Assembly (NCBI GenBank): GCA_030549205.1
Contig: JAUKTV010000011.1
Location: 930,001-994,000 of the forward strand
Direction: 5' to 3'
DNA length: 64,000 bases
DNA from: Apiosordaria backusii
Taxonomy: Eukaryota > Ascomycota > Sordariomycetes > Sordariales > Lasiosphaeriaceae
Both the position numbers and the translations under genes were made by a program. The notes under the pieces were generated by a model. The model worked only from the letters and a program-made list of their open reading frames with translations, was not told where the DNA came from and did no database searches. Of the stretch, positions 1 through 10,350 are shown piece by piece. Every line of letters starts with the position of its first letter. Positions within the stretch are counted from its first letter, which is position 1.

Positions 1-61
1 GAACGAAAAGAAACCAAAAGCCCTCGTCGAAGAAAGACAACAACTGCAGTTCGCCTCTCCC

Positions 62-890
62 TCAAAGAAGCCCAGCAACAGCAACCACACCCCCCAAAAC
101 CGCACCCATCATCTTCACTCCGCTATCAACCTTGTTATTCTCCACCGCCGCATTCCCAGTCGCCTGAGCGCCCTGAAGAAAGCTCGTAGTGGTGCTATCC
201 CCACTAACCGCCAACGCAACAGTCGCAAGCCCGATGCTCGTGCTAAAGCTCGTAACCCCGTTATCAACCGCCGTGATCACCCGGGTAACCGTCTGCGTCT
301 CGGTACTCCACTCCCACCCCTTACCCCAAGGACCCCAAGGGTTCCCGCCCGCCTGACCTCCCGGTCCCCAGCCGCCCGGGCCGCCAGCCCAGGGGTTGCC
401 GTTCCATTCGCACCCGGTGACGGTGTACACTCCGCCGGTCCAGGTTTTGGTCCAGGAGCCGTCGCCCCCCCAGACGTTGGAGCCGCGGCCGGGACCCCAG
501 ACGCCGGTGAAGGCTGGGGCGGTGAGGGTTAGGACGCCGGTGGAGCCGGCGGAGGAGCAGGAGGCCCATTGGGCGCAGAGGGAACTGGAAAGGGAGGAGT
601 AGGAGGTTACGGCGGTGGGGGAGTCGGAGCAGGCGGAGGAGATGCAGGAGATTAGGGGGGCGGCTTGGGTTGGTTCGGAGCAGTAGGATGTTGGGGCTGG
701 CCAGGTGGAGGCTGTGTCCCAGAGGGAGGAGAGGCAGGATTGCTTTGGGGGAATTGTTAGCAAGGGGTTATAACTAGAGAATGGGGGGGGGGGAGGGGAC
801 AATACTAACAGCGCAATCGGGGGCATCAGCGTACCATTGGGCGGCGTTGGTGGCAGGGGCCAGGAGGACGGTTACGGCTGATGGCTTCAT
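62..890 (-). CDS. Secreted Cys-rich (CFEM-like) GPI-anchored surface protein, Trp/Gly-rich
   Basis: Two exons are joined: 890..810 and 742..62, with an intron at 743..809. The donor is GTTAGT, the branch site TGCTAAC lies close to an AAAG acceptor, and the phase is 0. The join makes about 232 residues. Exon 1 starts MKPSAVTVLL and looks like a short signal peptide. The segment after it carries eight cysteines, beginning DCAQSC, in a CFEM-like arrangement, but the spacing does not match classic CFEM closely. The middle is rich in Trp, Gly and Pro (NPW and GGWGPGG blocks). The Ser/Thr-rich C-terminus ends in a hydrophobic stretch (MMGAVLGGVVAVAGLL), as expected for GPI attachment. The inferred location is plasma membrane or cell wall. 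Without the intron the exon 1 frame hits a stop just beyond an 11-C tract, so splicing is needed to keep the cysteine domain whole. The function is unknown. Confidence 0.75.
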
Positions 891-1060
891 TTTGATGGTT
901 GAAGGAGAAGGAGCAGAAGGGAAGAAGCTTAGAAGCTTTGACGGTTGATGGCGAGGTAAGAGGGAGAAGGCGGATATAAGGGTGAAAAGAAGGTAGATGT
1001 GAGAGGGAGAGAGTGGAGGTTGGGGAAGTGAAGCTTGGGAAACGAAGGGATGTACGGGGC

Positions 1061-1070
1061 CATATATACC
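1061..1070 (-). promoter_or_regulatory. Putative TATA box of the Cys-rich surface protein gene
   Basis: A TATATA core lies about 175 bp upstream of the predicted ATG at 890, in the expected orientation and in an otherwise GC-rich region. This is positional evidence only. Confidence 0.35.
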
Positions 1071-2684
1071 CCTACATTTAACCTCACCTAATGAATGATC
1101 GACAAGCGAGCGAGCGGTACGGTACCTACCTTGCCTACGAGTGAGCCTGATACAAAAAAAACAACAATAACAATAACCCGGGGATACGGCAAACGGCAGA
1201 GAGTGGAGGGTGGAGGAGGGGCGGGATCGTCAAGCAACTAGCTAAGGCCCAAGCAGTCGGTCCTTCAGTCTGGTTCGAGGTTAAGACGACAACGGAAGGC
1301 TATGGGCGGGCGTTGGGTAGGACCGAACTCTTGAGCTATGATGACTGGGCAGATCGGCACAGGAAGGAATATGCCGTCTTTGCAGGTGTCTAGTAGTGTT
1401 GTCTGAAGTATATGCTTTAGCTTCAAGGTACCTATGTACACTAAGTTTCGACCGCGCGCAACAAGTTGAGACGATGACGATCCGGTTCTTTTCTCTTTCT
1501 TGCTCGGGATCGTCATCGGTATCTTGCTCTCTTTTGGTCATTGAAACACGGCATATTAGCAGTTTATCAACTGCCGTATTTGTACTCGAAAGGGGAGAAA
1601 AAGAGCTAGAAACGCCACTGGAACATGAGTTGCTGATGCCGCGCGGCCTTTTTGACAATACAGATGTCTGCCGTGTTGAATTGAGGTACGGCACCTGTGG
1701 TGAAATATGTGATGTTCTGCTTGCGGCTCTCTTGAACCCATGGAATGTATTCTGAGATCATATGCCAAGACAGCCGCGCAATACATTACTCCTTGAGCGC
1801 GGGACCGGTCCGAAAACACCGAGTGTATTATCATTTCTCAGCCGAATGCCGTCCACTCAGCTTCAACTTTCTTACGCCCCCAAGAATTCTCTCGGGACCG
1901 AAGAGTAAGGCGGCAGGACTGGGTGGGGATGCTTCGTAGTGTCCTCGGGGATGTACGATGAAAATTGAGAGCGATTGGGCAGATCGCCGCTGTCTCCCTG
2001 CCGTGTACATGTAAGCATGTCTGATGTCTGTCTGTATATGCCGTCTCCCTGTGTCTGTGATGGATGATAGCAGACACAGAAAAAAAACTGCTGTGCACAC
2101 ACATCGGGCTTGCATATGTCCAAGACAGTCCACACAGATGCCAAAATTGCTGCTTCAGTCACCCAGTGGACAGCCCAACCACCTCACTCACCACCGGACC
2201 ACCGGCTTCGGCAAGTTCCATCCCATCTTTTTAACTTTCAACCGCTCTTACCACCGAGCGTCGTCAGTCAACCCCTCCATCACAACCTTTATTTACTTTT
2301 CCCCCATCCTATCCGTTCTCATCCAATGACGTCTCCAAGGTGGATTCCCTCTTTTTCCCTTTTCCCACACCCTCACATCCTCACGCCCATCCCCATCTTT
2401 AGGGCTGCGAAAGCTGCGAGGGTGCCCTGAATCTCTTACAAATGCCAAGCTCTTCCGTTTCAAAAGTTTCAAAACCTTGAGAACGTGCAGAACATGATCG
2501 CCCTCAGGGATTATTAGAAGGTGGAGGTTCTTTTCCCAGATTAGATCCCGCTGTTGCATTGGTTGATTCTTTTCACATTCCCAGTACGTATCCGTATTGG
2601 TATCACAAACATGCTGACGACGACAATCCGACACAAGTCGACTCGACTCAGATCTTTGATATGTGTATGTGGTGTAATACTGTT

Positions 2685-2705
2685 ACTTGTCACTTGTCAC
2701 TTGTC
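2685..2705. repeat. Tandem 7-mer (ACTTGTC)3
   Basis: Three perfect head-to-tail copies of ACTTGTC lie in intergenic DNA. Confidence 0.9.
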
Positions 2706-2849
2706 ACTGCATCTGCTGAGAGCTTGAGAAAGAAAGACATGAGATATCTCTTCCCAATGTCTCGAATTACGCGTCTGCAACACACAGCATCCCAGACACT
2801 GCAGGTAGACACCGCTCCTCTGCAAAGTCGATCGCATGATTGATATTCC

Positions 2850-2869
2850 CTTGCTTGCTTGCTTGCTTG
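2850..2869. repeat. (CTTG)5 microsatellite
   Basis: Five perfect copies of the tetranucleotide lie in the dbf-2 downstream region. Confidence 0.95.
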
Positions 2870-3231
2870 TGTTCTACACAGTACACTTCCATACACAGTA
2901 AACTATCCACAGACGCACAATTATTCCACTGCCGCCCTTCCTCTTTGCCATTCGCCATTCCTCTATTCCCTTCCTTATGAAAACAGTGACGACGCCGCGG
3001 CTCTCAAAGCAATGCAACACTAAACCAAGTACTCAAGGCTAGTACGGTATTGAAATACACACACAGACATGTTGTTTGTCAGAGAAGAAGACCTCCCCTC
3101 TATCGCACCAACTTGAACTCCCTCCTCCTCCTCTCCACCTCCTCCTGCGCCACCCTCAACTCCCTCATCCAGTCCCCCGCCTTCCCGGGAGACGGCTGCA
3201 AATGCGCCCCCTTAGCTCTCCGCTGCTGACC

Positions 3232-5352
3232 CTACAGCATAGTGCCAAAAGTAGGAGCTGCATTATCTCCCCCTTCCTCGAACGGAATCTTCTTTCTTGG
3301 GCTGCTCCCCTCCTCCGGGTTCGCCGGCTTGCGGTGTCGGAAGGTGAACCCGACAAACAAGCTCTTGCTCATCTCCTCCTCCCTCTCGGCCATAGTCTCA
3401 AGCGCCTGCTGCTTGTCGTGCACTTCCTTGTACTTTGCCATGTCTGCTTCGTTGGAGAAGTCATCAAAATAACCCGCATCGGTTTCCGAGTCGAGCTCGG
3501 GGACAAAGGGCGCCTTGGTTTCTCGGAGGACTTCCCAGTCTACCTCGGCAAAGTAGGGGTGGTTTTGGATATCCTTAATATTGGAGAAGCGTTTGGATCG
3601 GGAGTTGATGCAACTATAAAGATTTGTTAGCTTTTCTTTTCCACACAGCATCAGACATGCTAATAAAACTCACGTCGTGAGGAAATTCCACGTCCGGTTA
3701 CTCAAAAAGTAACCCGGATCCTCCCATACCGGCCTCTTCAGCACCTCCCGCCAGTGCTTCAAGTTCCTCCACGTCTCGTCCGCATTGCTCCCCGCAAACG
3801 GAGGGAAGCCCGTCAGCGCCTCAAAAAGCATGCACCCCAAGCTCCAGTAGTCAACCGTAAAATCATACTCCTCTCCCCTCAACACCTCAGGAGCCATGTA
3901 GTCCGGCGACCCGACAATCGACTTGGCGTAATTCACATCCCTTTCCCTCATGGATCTGTACCCTTCCCGGCGCTCCGCCACCGTACGCTGGTCCATCGGC
4001 TTACCGAACGGAACCGACGTCTCGGACGCCTTCTCCAGCCGGATCCTCATCGACTCGATCTTGGCGGGCGCGAGGAAGCCGGCAGCCAGGCCGAAATCAG
4101 TGAGCTTGACGTGGCCGGTGGAATCAACCAGGAAATTCTCTGGCTTGAGATCGCGATGGATGTACCCCAGCTGATGCAGAGCATCAACCGAGCAAAACAT
4201 CTCGGCGATATAAAACCGCGCGTGCCGGTTGGACAACACCCCCGTGTTGTTGAGAAGTGTGCGGAAGTCACCTCCTGGCACGTATTCCATGGCAAGATAG
4301 ATATTCTTGTCATCCTGGAACGAGTACAGCAGGCGGACCAACCAATCGCTCTTGGCCGTTGTGAGGATATCTCTCTCCGTCAAGACGTGCCTGATTTCAT
4401 CGAGCTTGAACAGCAACTTCTTGCTCATCACCTTGAGAGCGCAGACCTCCTTGGTGTCCTTCTTTTGTGCGAGGAAGACTTGGCCGTAGCCGCCCTGGCC
4501 GACCTGGGTGAGAATTTGGAAGTCACCTTGCCTCAACCGGACTCGTCTCTTGCGGAGGTTGGCACGTTCTCGGCCGGCATACTTTGACCACATTTGTTTG
4601 TATGTCTCTGGGTCCGTCTCGGGTGGCTCAGGGTATTCCGCCTTGAACGCATTGAGTCGGTTTTGTCTCGACCCGACGTAGGTGAGGAGATCAAAGTAGT
4701 AGTCGAGGAAGTCTATCGGTCGTCGGTATTAATATCGGTGATGCCAGTTGGCGACGTTTGAGGAAAACTTACACAACTGAGTGACATTGACCAAGCGCTT
4801 AACGTTTGGCTTCTGCAAGATCTCTCGCTCCTCGGCGGTGAGGCCCCGTGTGGTGTTGAATTTCTTGACGGTCCCCTGCGGTCGCTCTCGCGGTTGGTAG
4901 AGCTCCTGCCGTGATAGAGCGGCATGACTTGGCTGATATGTTGGCTCGTTGAAGGGATCGCGCAGCGAAACAGGTGGTGTGTTTTCTTGCCCGTGGCTTC
5001 TCAGGGGGCTACCACCCTGCGTGGCGTTCTTGTGGATAACGCTGTTCTCAACGGCCGATGGCCCCTCATCAAAATGCTGCACATTGCTCTTGCCAGGAGA
5101 TAAAGGGGTCGCGACGCTCTGCGGGCGACCCAGCTTGACAGGACTGTCGAGAATGCCCATGCCGGGCGGTGCTGCGAGTTTCAAACCATCAAAGGCGGCG
5201 GCAGGGAGATCATGAGCGCCAGGAGGCACTGTCCTCTTGCTGGGGCTGCCCTGTGGGGTGCTGACTGGGGTTGTGAAGTTGTTTTTAGTCGGTGTGGAGG
5301 GCCGATTGTCCTGCTTCCCACCGGGGAATAGATTGGCCATGAAGCTCGCCAT
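3232..5352 (-). CDS. dbf-2: NDR-family Ser/Thr kinase DBF-2 (Dbf2/Sid2 orthologue)
   Basis: Three exons: 5352..4773, 4712..3674 and 3613..3232. The introns are 60 nt each, with GTAAGT and GTGAGT donors, and the join gives about 666 aa. This is the effector kinase of the septation initiation/mitotic exit network and partners Mob1. Residues 1-150 are disordered and Ser/Pro-rich. An NDR N-terminal regulatory region follows (about 175-255). The kinase domain starts near 258 with glycine loop GQGGYGQV, ATP lysine ALK near 287, HRDLKPEN near 379 and DFG near 399. It has the long NDR insert before the activation segment (KSIVGSPDYMAPE). The C-terminal hydrophobic motif is FVGFTF. The variant motif FLVD after HRDLKPEN and the MEYVPGGDF segment fit Dbf2/Sid2 rather than COT1/Cbk1. 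All key catalytic residues are present. The start has in-frame ATGs at codons 1 and 5. Confidence 0.95.
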
Positions 5353-6055
5353 GGCGGTGTCCGGGGTGCGCCGAAGCGATCTGTGGAGATGCGGTGGCTT
5401 GTCTTTGTCTTATAAGTCGATAATAACCTGATGATAAGGTATGTTGATGTCGCCTACACTGCAGCCCGCCTGTTCCTGCAGTAAGAAGAGTAAGAAATGG
5501 GATACTGGTCCAAAACAAAGCTCAGGAGAAGACTGGAAGATGATGTCAAGCGTCTCTGGTGCTTGCGAGTTGCGTGACGGAGATAAATGCCCTAATGCAA
5601 GAGACCAAGCACTCGCGCGCAAATGGAGACAAGCTTAAATGATGACGACCCAACCCGCTCTCTCCCACAGTGATTGGGCAGTTTGCGGCAGAGGGGCTGC
5701 GTCAACAAGTGTTGGAGGGGTAACGGCTCTTACGCGCACTCAATCTGCAGCTGGATGGTGGGGTGTGGTCTGTGCTTTACATGTCTTGGCACTAGTGGTC
5801 CCAGGCGCTGGGTCGCGTCACTGCCAGTTGAATTTCCAAAATCTTATGATTCTTTGGAATCCTCATCCAAAGCCCATCCAAAGCCAACCACTCACGTGCA
5901 CTATCTTTGCGCAATTTCTCAAATCAAACACAGAAGCAGTATCTACAAGCAAACAAACTACACCCTTATCCATCACAACATCGACGAGTCAGCACAGCAA
6001 CCTAGATAGCAACAAGAGACACGCGTACCCCTGAGCTCAACAGCAAACTTGCAAC
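5353..6055. other. Divergent promoter region between dbf-2 and the WBP11-like gene
   Basis: About 700 bp separates two head-to-head starts (5352 minus, 6056 plus), so both promoters must lie here. No convincing TATA element, RNA gene or repeat was seen. Confidence 0.6.
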
Positions 6056-6916
6056 ATGGCGAAAGAAAAGAAGTACAACCCAGTCCAAGCCCAACACAAG
6101 GCTGACAAGGCCAAAGCAGTCAAGAAGGGTAGGTTCAATTTCACAATGATTGTTTTCAAGGGGAGTGACTAATTGTGCTGCGCATCCACAGGCAAGGCGG
6201 AACAGCAAGCAAGACGAAACGAAAAGCTCGCCCAGAGGAACCCAGCCAGAATAGAACAGCAAATCAATGATCTCAAAGCTATCAAGGAAGGTGGCGGCAA
6301 GCTCACTGCGCTCGAAGAGCAGTCTCTGGAGGCGCTGGAGAAAGACCTGAAGGCAGTCAAGAAGGCTCGTGAAGCTCTCGGAGACAAAGCACCACAATTT
6401 GGTCGTGGAGGGCCATCAAAGCCAGGACAGAGACATGACGGCGTATTAGGAAAACGGAGACGAGACGCCGAGGACGAGTCCAGCGACGATAGCGATGTGC
6501 CCGACGACGTAAAAAGGATACCAATGCCGCGAGATACACCGCCACCCATCCCGAAAGAGATCATGGACGAATGGTACGCCAAGCGTCGGGCCAAGAGGAA
6601 CGCGAATCAAGAGCCAGTGGCAGAACGAGCACAGTCAGAAAAACCGACTACACCAGTTGTTGTCGAGTCCAAGACGGTGTACGAGGCCAAGCCGGTCATC
6701 AGAGACTTGCGAAAGGAGGCAGTCAGCGCATTTGTTCCAACTACTGTTCGTATGAAGATCGACAAGGGCAAGGGAAAAGGGGGTCTTCTTGAACCAGAAG
6801 AGGCTGATAAGTTGGAACGGGAAGGTTATCTTCGGGCATCTGAGACGCAACAGTCTGGTTCGGGCACGATTCCTCATGGAGTCACGCTTGAAGAAGTGGA
6901 AGATGAGGGCAACTAA
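6056..6916 (+). CDS. WBP11-like pre-mRNA splicing factor
   Basis: Two exons: 6056..6128 and 6192..6916. The 63-nt intron has donor GTAGGT, branch TGACTAAT and acceptor CACAG, and the join gives about 265 aa. The N-terminus (MAKEKKYNPVQAQHKADKAKAVKKGKAEQQARRNEKLAQRNPARIE, split by the intron within KKG) is the conserved N-terminal domain of WW-domain-binding protein 11, a nuclear factor associated with the spliceosome. Next come a Lys/Glu-rich coiled-coil-like segment (about 50-95), an acidic Ser/Asp patch and a proline motif (TPPPIPKE) of the type bound by WW domains. The C-terminal half is charged and low in complexity. The protein is much shorter than animal WBP11, which has a long Pro-rich tail. 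The function is inferred from the N-terminal domain. Confidence 0.85.
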
Positions 6917-8176
6917 AGCCTCAACCCCGACCCACTTGTCGTGCATACAGGGAGTGTCTCACAGCTGCCGGGTGCGGTCATTGTCTCATGGGAGGTTTCT
7001 TGGGAGCATTCCACACCGACGCTTGCTTGGCATCAGATGGGTGAGCGTTGGTAAGGCTGACGGCCAAGCCTGGTGTATGCCCTCTTGGAAGCTGGGCGCC
7101 CTGCAATCTCCGGTCTGACAGCCCCGCAGTGATACGATATGGTTGCAGAGGTTCTGACAGGTCTTGGTTGCAGATTGGTCGTACCTGTCAAACCGCTGTT
7201 AATATACCATACCCGGTTGGTCGGACTGACGCAGCCAATACAAATGCCTCGGCAGAGCACATCTGTCTTCTTAACTTCTTGAGTTCCTGCATCAAATGGA
7301 CCGCGGTTCTGGATGCGATCAAATCAATTGCTGGAAAAGGAAAGGATGAGCAGCCTTTTTCCGAGCAAGTGGATGATACATAGGATTGAGAGGATTAAAC
7401 TTGCAGAAGCGACCGAGGGGCAGTGCACCGGGAAACTGTTCCCCGTGGCACAGCAGCCACACAACTTACCGATCCCAACCACATATTTGACACTGGAATG
7501 GTTCAATAGCTGCCTACAGCCACGAGATGCAACACATGTCTGTCGCCAACACCCAATTCTCTATTTTACCCAGCCACAAGTATGGTGTCATCGGGAGAAG
7601 CTATGTTGTTGTCGGTGCGTCGTAGAGGCAAAGCTCCTGTTTCGCAGCGGGCAGCGGGCCCATCAAGAATTTAAAGTCCCTCGGGATCCCAAAAGCGGGG
7701 ATGAGCAGCCAGGCATGCCGCTGACGAACTGCACGTTGTCGGTCGAGACCTTACCACTATCAGAATAGCCCCAACTGCCACTGGAATGCTACTGGGCGAA
7801 ACTCCGAAGGCTTGATGAAGACCCTTGTTCATCACCATTTCTCACCAACCCAGAACGTGTAAGCCGGCTGCGGCAATGCCTTACAGGCCTGCCGATGAGT
7901 GCTGTTGTTCTCTTAAGAAGGTGAGCATGCCAGGTGGTCTGGATTCGGCCCTCATCTCAGCTGACGGGGTTGGTCCTTTCTTGACACATTTTGTTGGTTC
8001 ACAAGTGATTTTCTCTCTTAAACCTTCTCATGCCTTGTTTCGGAGGGTCTCTCCTTTGACAATCCAAATTCCCTTTTGATGCAGATGCAGAATTGGTAAA
8101 ACCTCATTGAAGAATCAGATCGCCACGGGTGTCAGACAACATCACCGTGGCCTGCAGGGCGCGTGTGAACCACCCA
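6917..8176. other. Intergenic between the WBP11-like gene and the MFS gene
   Basis: It holds the 3' end of the upstream gene and the promoter/5' leader of the transporter gene. Short open frames (up to about 151 codons at 7313-7768) show no recognisable protein features. Confidence 0.55.
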
Positions 8177-9724
8177 ATGTCTCGAGATCTTTCCTCGCCA
8201 CGACCCAAGTCGGCGCACTCCGTCGACGATTTACAACCCGGCGCCAAGGCTCCGGTCGCCGGTCCGTCTTTATGGGTGCCGGTATTGGATCGTTCTCCAG
8301 GTTCCATCGGCGGCGCGGTTGAGTCCGACAGAGGATCCGACGTCAAATCCACAACCACCACAACCGGCAGCGCCAGTAGCACCCGCCCTTTACTCAAAAA
8401 CAAAAGACACTCCAGCTCCCGCTCCGTCGCCGGCGTCTCAGATGTCTCAGACCTACCATCACATCCAGAATCCTCCCCCGACCCAAACGACGGTGACGGT
8501 GACAATGACGATCAGTATCCCGAAGGCGGCTTCCGCGCCTGGCTCGTCGTCTTCGGTAGCTGGCTCGCTCTGTTCGCCTCCCTCGGGCTCATGAACGTAA
8601 TGGCCACATTCGACACTTACCTCTCCGCCCGCCACCTCGTCGACCATGAACCAGGGAGCGTAGGCCTGATGGTTTCCCTTTACACCGTCCTCAGTTTTAT
8701 GCTTGGGATTTACGTCGGTCCAATCTTCGACAAGTACGGCCCGAGGTGGCCGATCATGGGCGGCAGCGTATGCTTATTCGCTGCACTGATCGTGGTCAGC
8801 ATCTCAACCAACTACTGGCACTTGCTGGTGGCGTTTGCTGTTTTCAGCGGGCTGGGGAGCGCGCTGCTGTTCACCCCCTCCATCGCGGTAATAGGGCACT
8901 ACTTCAAAGCCCGGCGAGGTCTCGCTACCGGTGTAGCCACCACAGCGGGGTCGGTCAGCGCGGTGGTGTTTCCTTACATTGTCCAGGAGCTCTTTGTCAA
9001 GGTCGGCTGGCCGTGGACGATGAGGGCGCTGGCGTTGATATGTCTTGCTGTTGCGGTCGGCGCCAACTTTTTGATACGGGCGAGGCTGCCGCCTGCTAAG
9101 CATGCCAAGGTCAGCCCGAGTGTTCATGTTTTTGCGACGAAAGGGTTCGGGTTGACGCTTGGAGCGGTTTTCTTGTTGCAGTTTGCGAGTTTTATACCGT
9201 TGGCGTTTTTGTCGGCGTATGTCCTGGCCAAGGGGTTCAGTCAGGAGTTTTCGTTTGATGTTGTGACTGTTCTTAATGCCAGCTCGGCGTTTGGGCGGGT
9301 GGCGGGGGGTTGGCTGGGGGATTTGATCGGGGTGTATAATGCGAATGTGGCTTTTGCGGTTGTGTCTGCTATTGCGTGCTTTGCGGTTTGGTTGCCGGTT
9401 GAGGAGGGAAGGGCGGGGATGGTTGGGTTTGCGGTGCTGTTTGGGTTTACGAATGGGAGTGGTGTTAGTTTGGTGCCGGTTACGGTGGGGAGGCTGTGCG
9501 GGACGAGGGAGTATGGGAGGTTTTATGGGACGGTGTACACGGTTGTGAGCTTGGGGGTGCTGCTTGCTATTCCTATCGCGGGGAAGCTGGTGTTGGGGAA
9601 CAGGGGGAGTTATGATGGGTTGATTATTTTGACGGGGGTGGCGTATCTTGCTTCGGCGGTGGTGTTTATGGTTGCGAAGATGTCGGTTGTTGGGTGGAGG
9701 GCGAGGCCTTGGGTGGTGTTTTGA
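8177..9724 (+). CDS. MFS transporter, monocarboxylate-transporter (MCT) type
   Basis: Single exon of 515 aa. The open frame extends 16 codons upstream to a GTG, but the first in-frame ATG is 8177 and is taken as the start. About 115 hydrophilic Ser/Pro-rich residues precede the membrane part. The first helix is introduced by YPEGGFRAWLVVFGSW, a signature of fungal MCT-type proteins (PDGGWGW in animals). About 12 membrane segments follow. Family motifs include DKYGPRWPIMGG between helices 2 and 3, GLATGVATTAGSVSAVVFP around helix 5 and GRVAGGWLGDLIG between helices 8 and 9. The substrate cannot be read from sequence; related fungal proteins are proposed to move monocarboxylates or riboflavin. 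No biosynthetic gene cluster surrounds it. The coding strand changes from C-rich in the first third to G/T-rich in the last third. Confidence 0.88.
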   Translation: MSRDLSSPRPKSAHSVDDLQPGAKAPVAGPSLWVPVLDRSPGSIGGAVESDRGSDVKSTTTTTGSASSTRPLLKNKRHSSSRSVAGVSDVSDLPSHPESSPDPNDGDGDNDDQYPEGGFRAWLVVFGSWLALFASLGLMNVMATFDTYLSARHLVDHEPGSVGLMVSLYTVLSFMLGIYVGPIFDKYGPRWPIMGGSVCLFAALIVVSISTNYWHLLVAFAVFSGLGSALLFTPSIAVIGHYFKARRGLATGVATTAGSVSAVVFPYIVQELFVKVGWPWTMRALALICLAVAVGANFLIRARLPPAKHAKVSPSVHVFATKGFGLTLGAVFLLQFASFIPLAFLSAYVLAKGFSQEFSFDVVTVLNASSAFGRVAGGWLGDLIGVYNANVAFAVVSAIACFAVWLPVEEGRAGMVGFAVLFGFTNGSGVSLVPVTVGRLCGTREYGRFYGTVYTVVSLGVLLAIPIAGKLVLGNRGSYDGLIILTGVAYLASAVVFMVAKMSVVGWRARPWVVF

Positions 9725-10350
9725 GGTGAGAGGGGGGGTGGTTGATGATGTTATGATTGTGTCTATTATATATATATATATATCTCTTTTGCATTTCAAC
9801 TTGGGTGAGAGAGCGGTCAAGGAGAGCGGTGTTACTGGCAGCCAGTTGTGTTACATAGTCAAGAGGAAAGCAGGGAGCTAGTTTATGATACCACAACATG
9901 ACACGCACAGTAAGAAGTGCCGTCACACAGCGGGTCGGTATTTCTATTGCATGGGCAGTGGAGTTGTTCTTTCAATCGGAGCCATGGTGCCGAGTCCCTC
10001 CTGCGTTCGATACATATCTCCATATACAGTCCGACACTGCTGTAATACACCGGGAGCATCCATGGTCCCCTTGACGTCAACGCTATCTTACGCCTCTGTC
10101 AGGCTGTAGATGTGGAAACCTATCAGATGTCGGAGAGACTACGTCAGAACAAACCTAATGCAAGCACCATAAAAGAAGTTGACCAATAGAACATCCACAA
10201 TATACCACTAATTTTGAATAGAGATACCCCTTTTGACTTCTTCACAGGAAGATAGTGGTTACTAGAAACATTTCCCACTCAGACGTGAATACCTAAACGA
10301 GCACTGTTTTCCCCAAACTTAAATCACACACTACACAAACAAACTCCATC
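9725..10350. other. Convergent 3' intergenic region (MFS gene / sog2)
   Basis: It contains the 3' UTRs of both converging genes and a TA dinucleotide run at 9767. No gene was seen. Confidence 0.6.
9767..9782. repeat. (TA)8 run
   Basis: A pure TA dinucleotide tract lies just downstream of the MFS stop codon. It is probably within the 3' UTR. Confidence 0.9.

Larger units (their letters stand above)
891..3231. other. Intergenic: promoter side of the surface protein gene, 3' side of dbf-2
   Basis: No reading frame resembles a known protein. Open frames are at most about 137 codons and overlap on both strands, as expected by chance. The stretch holds a TATA-like site at 1061 and short tandem repeats at 2685 and 2850. 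The part next to 3231 is presumably the dbf-2 3' UTR. Confidence 0.6.

Noticed and set aside
781..810. Frameshift or sequencing error at the 11-G tract in the surface protein gene
   Set aside because: Good donor, branch and acceptor signals around it define a 67-nt intron that restores the cysteine domain in frame.
3754..4587. 277-codon open frame antisense to dbf-2
   Set aside because: It lies opposite the conserved kinase domain and its composition is typical of a shadow frame.
8129..8176. Longer N-terminus of the MFS protein from position 8129
   Set aside because: The codon at 8129 is GTG, which is not a normal start in a fungal nuclear gene. The first ATG in frame is 8177.
8804..9820. 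338-codon open frame antisense to the MFS gene
   Set aside because: It is the mirror of a coding region with G-ending codon bias. The translation is Arg/Pro/His/Asn-rich without domains.
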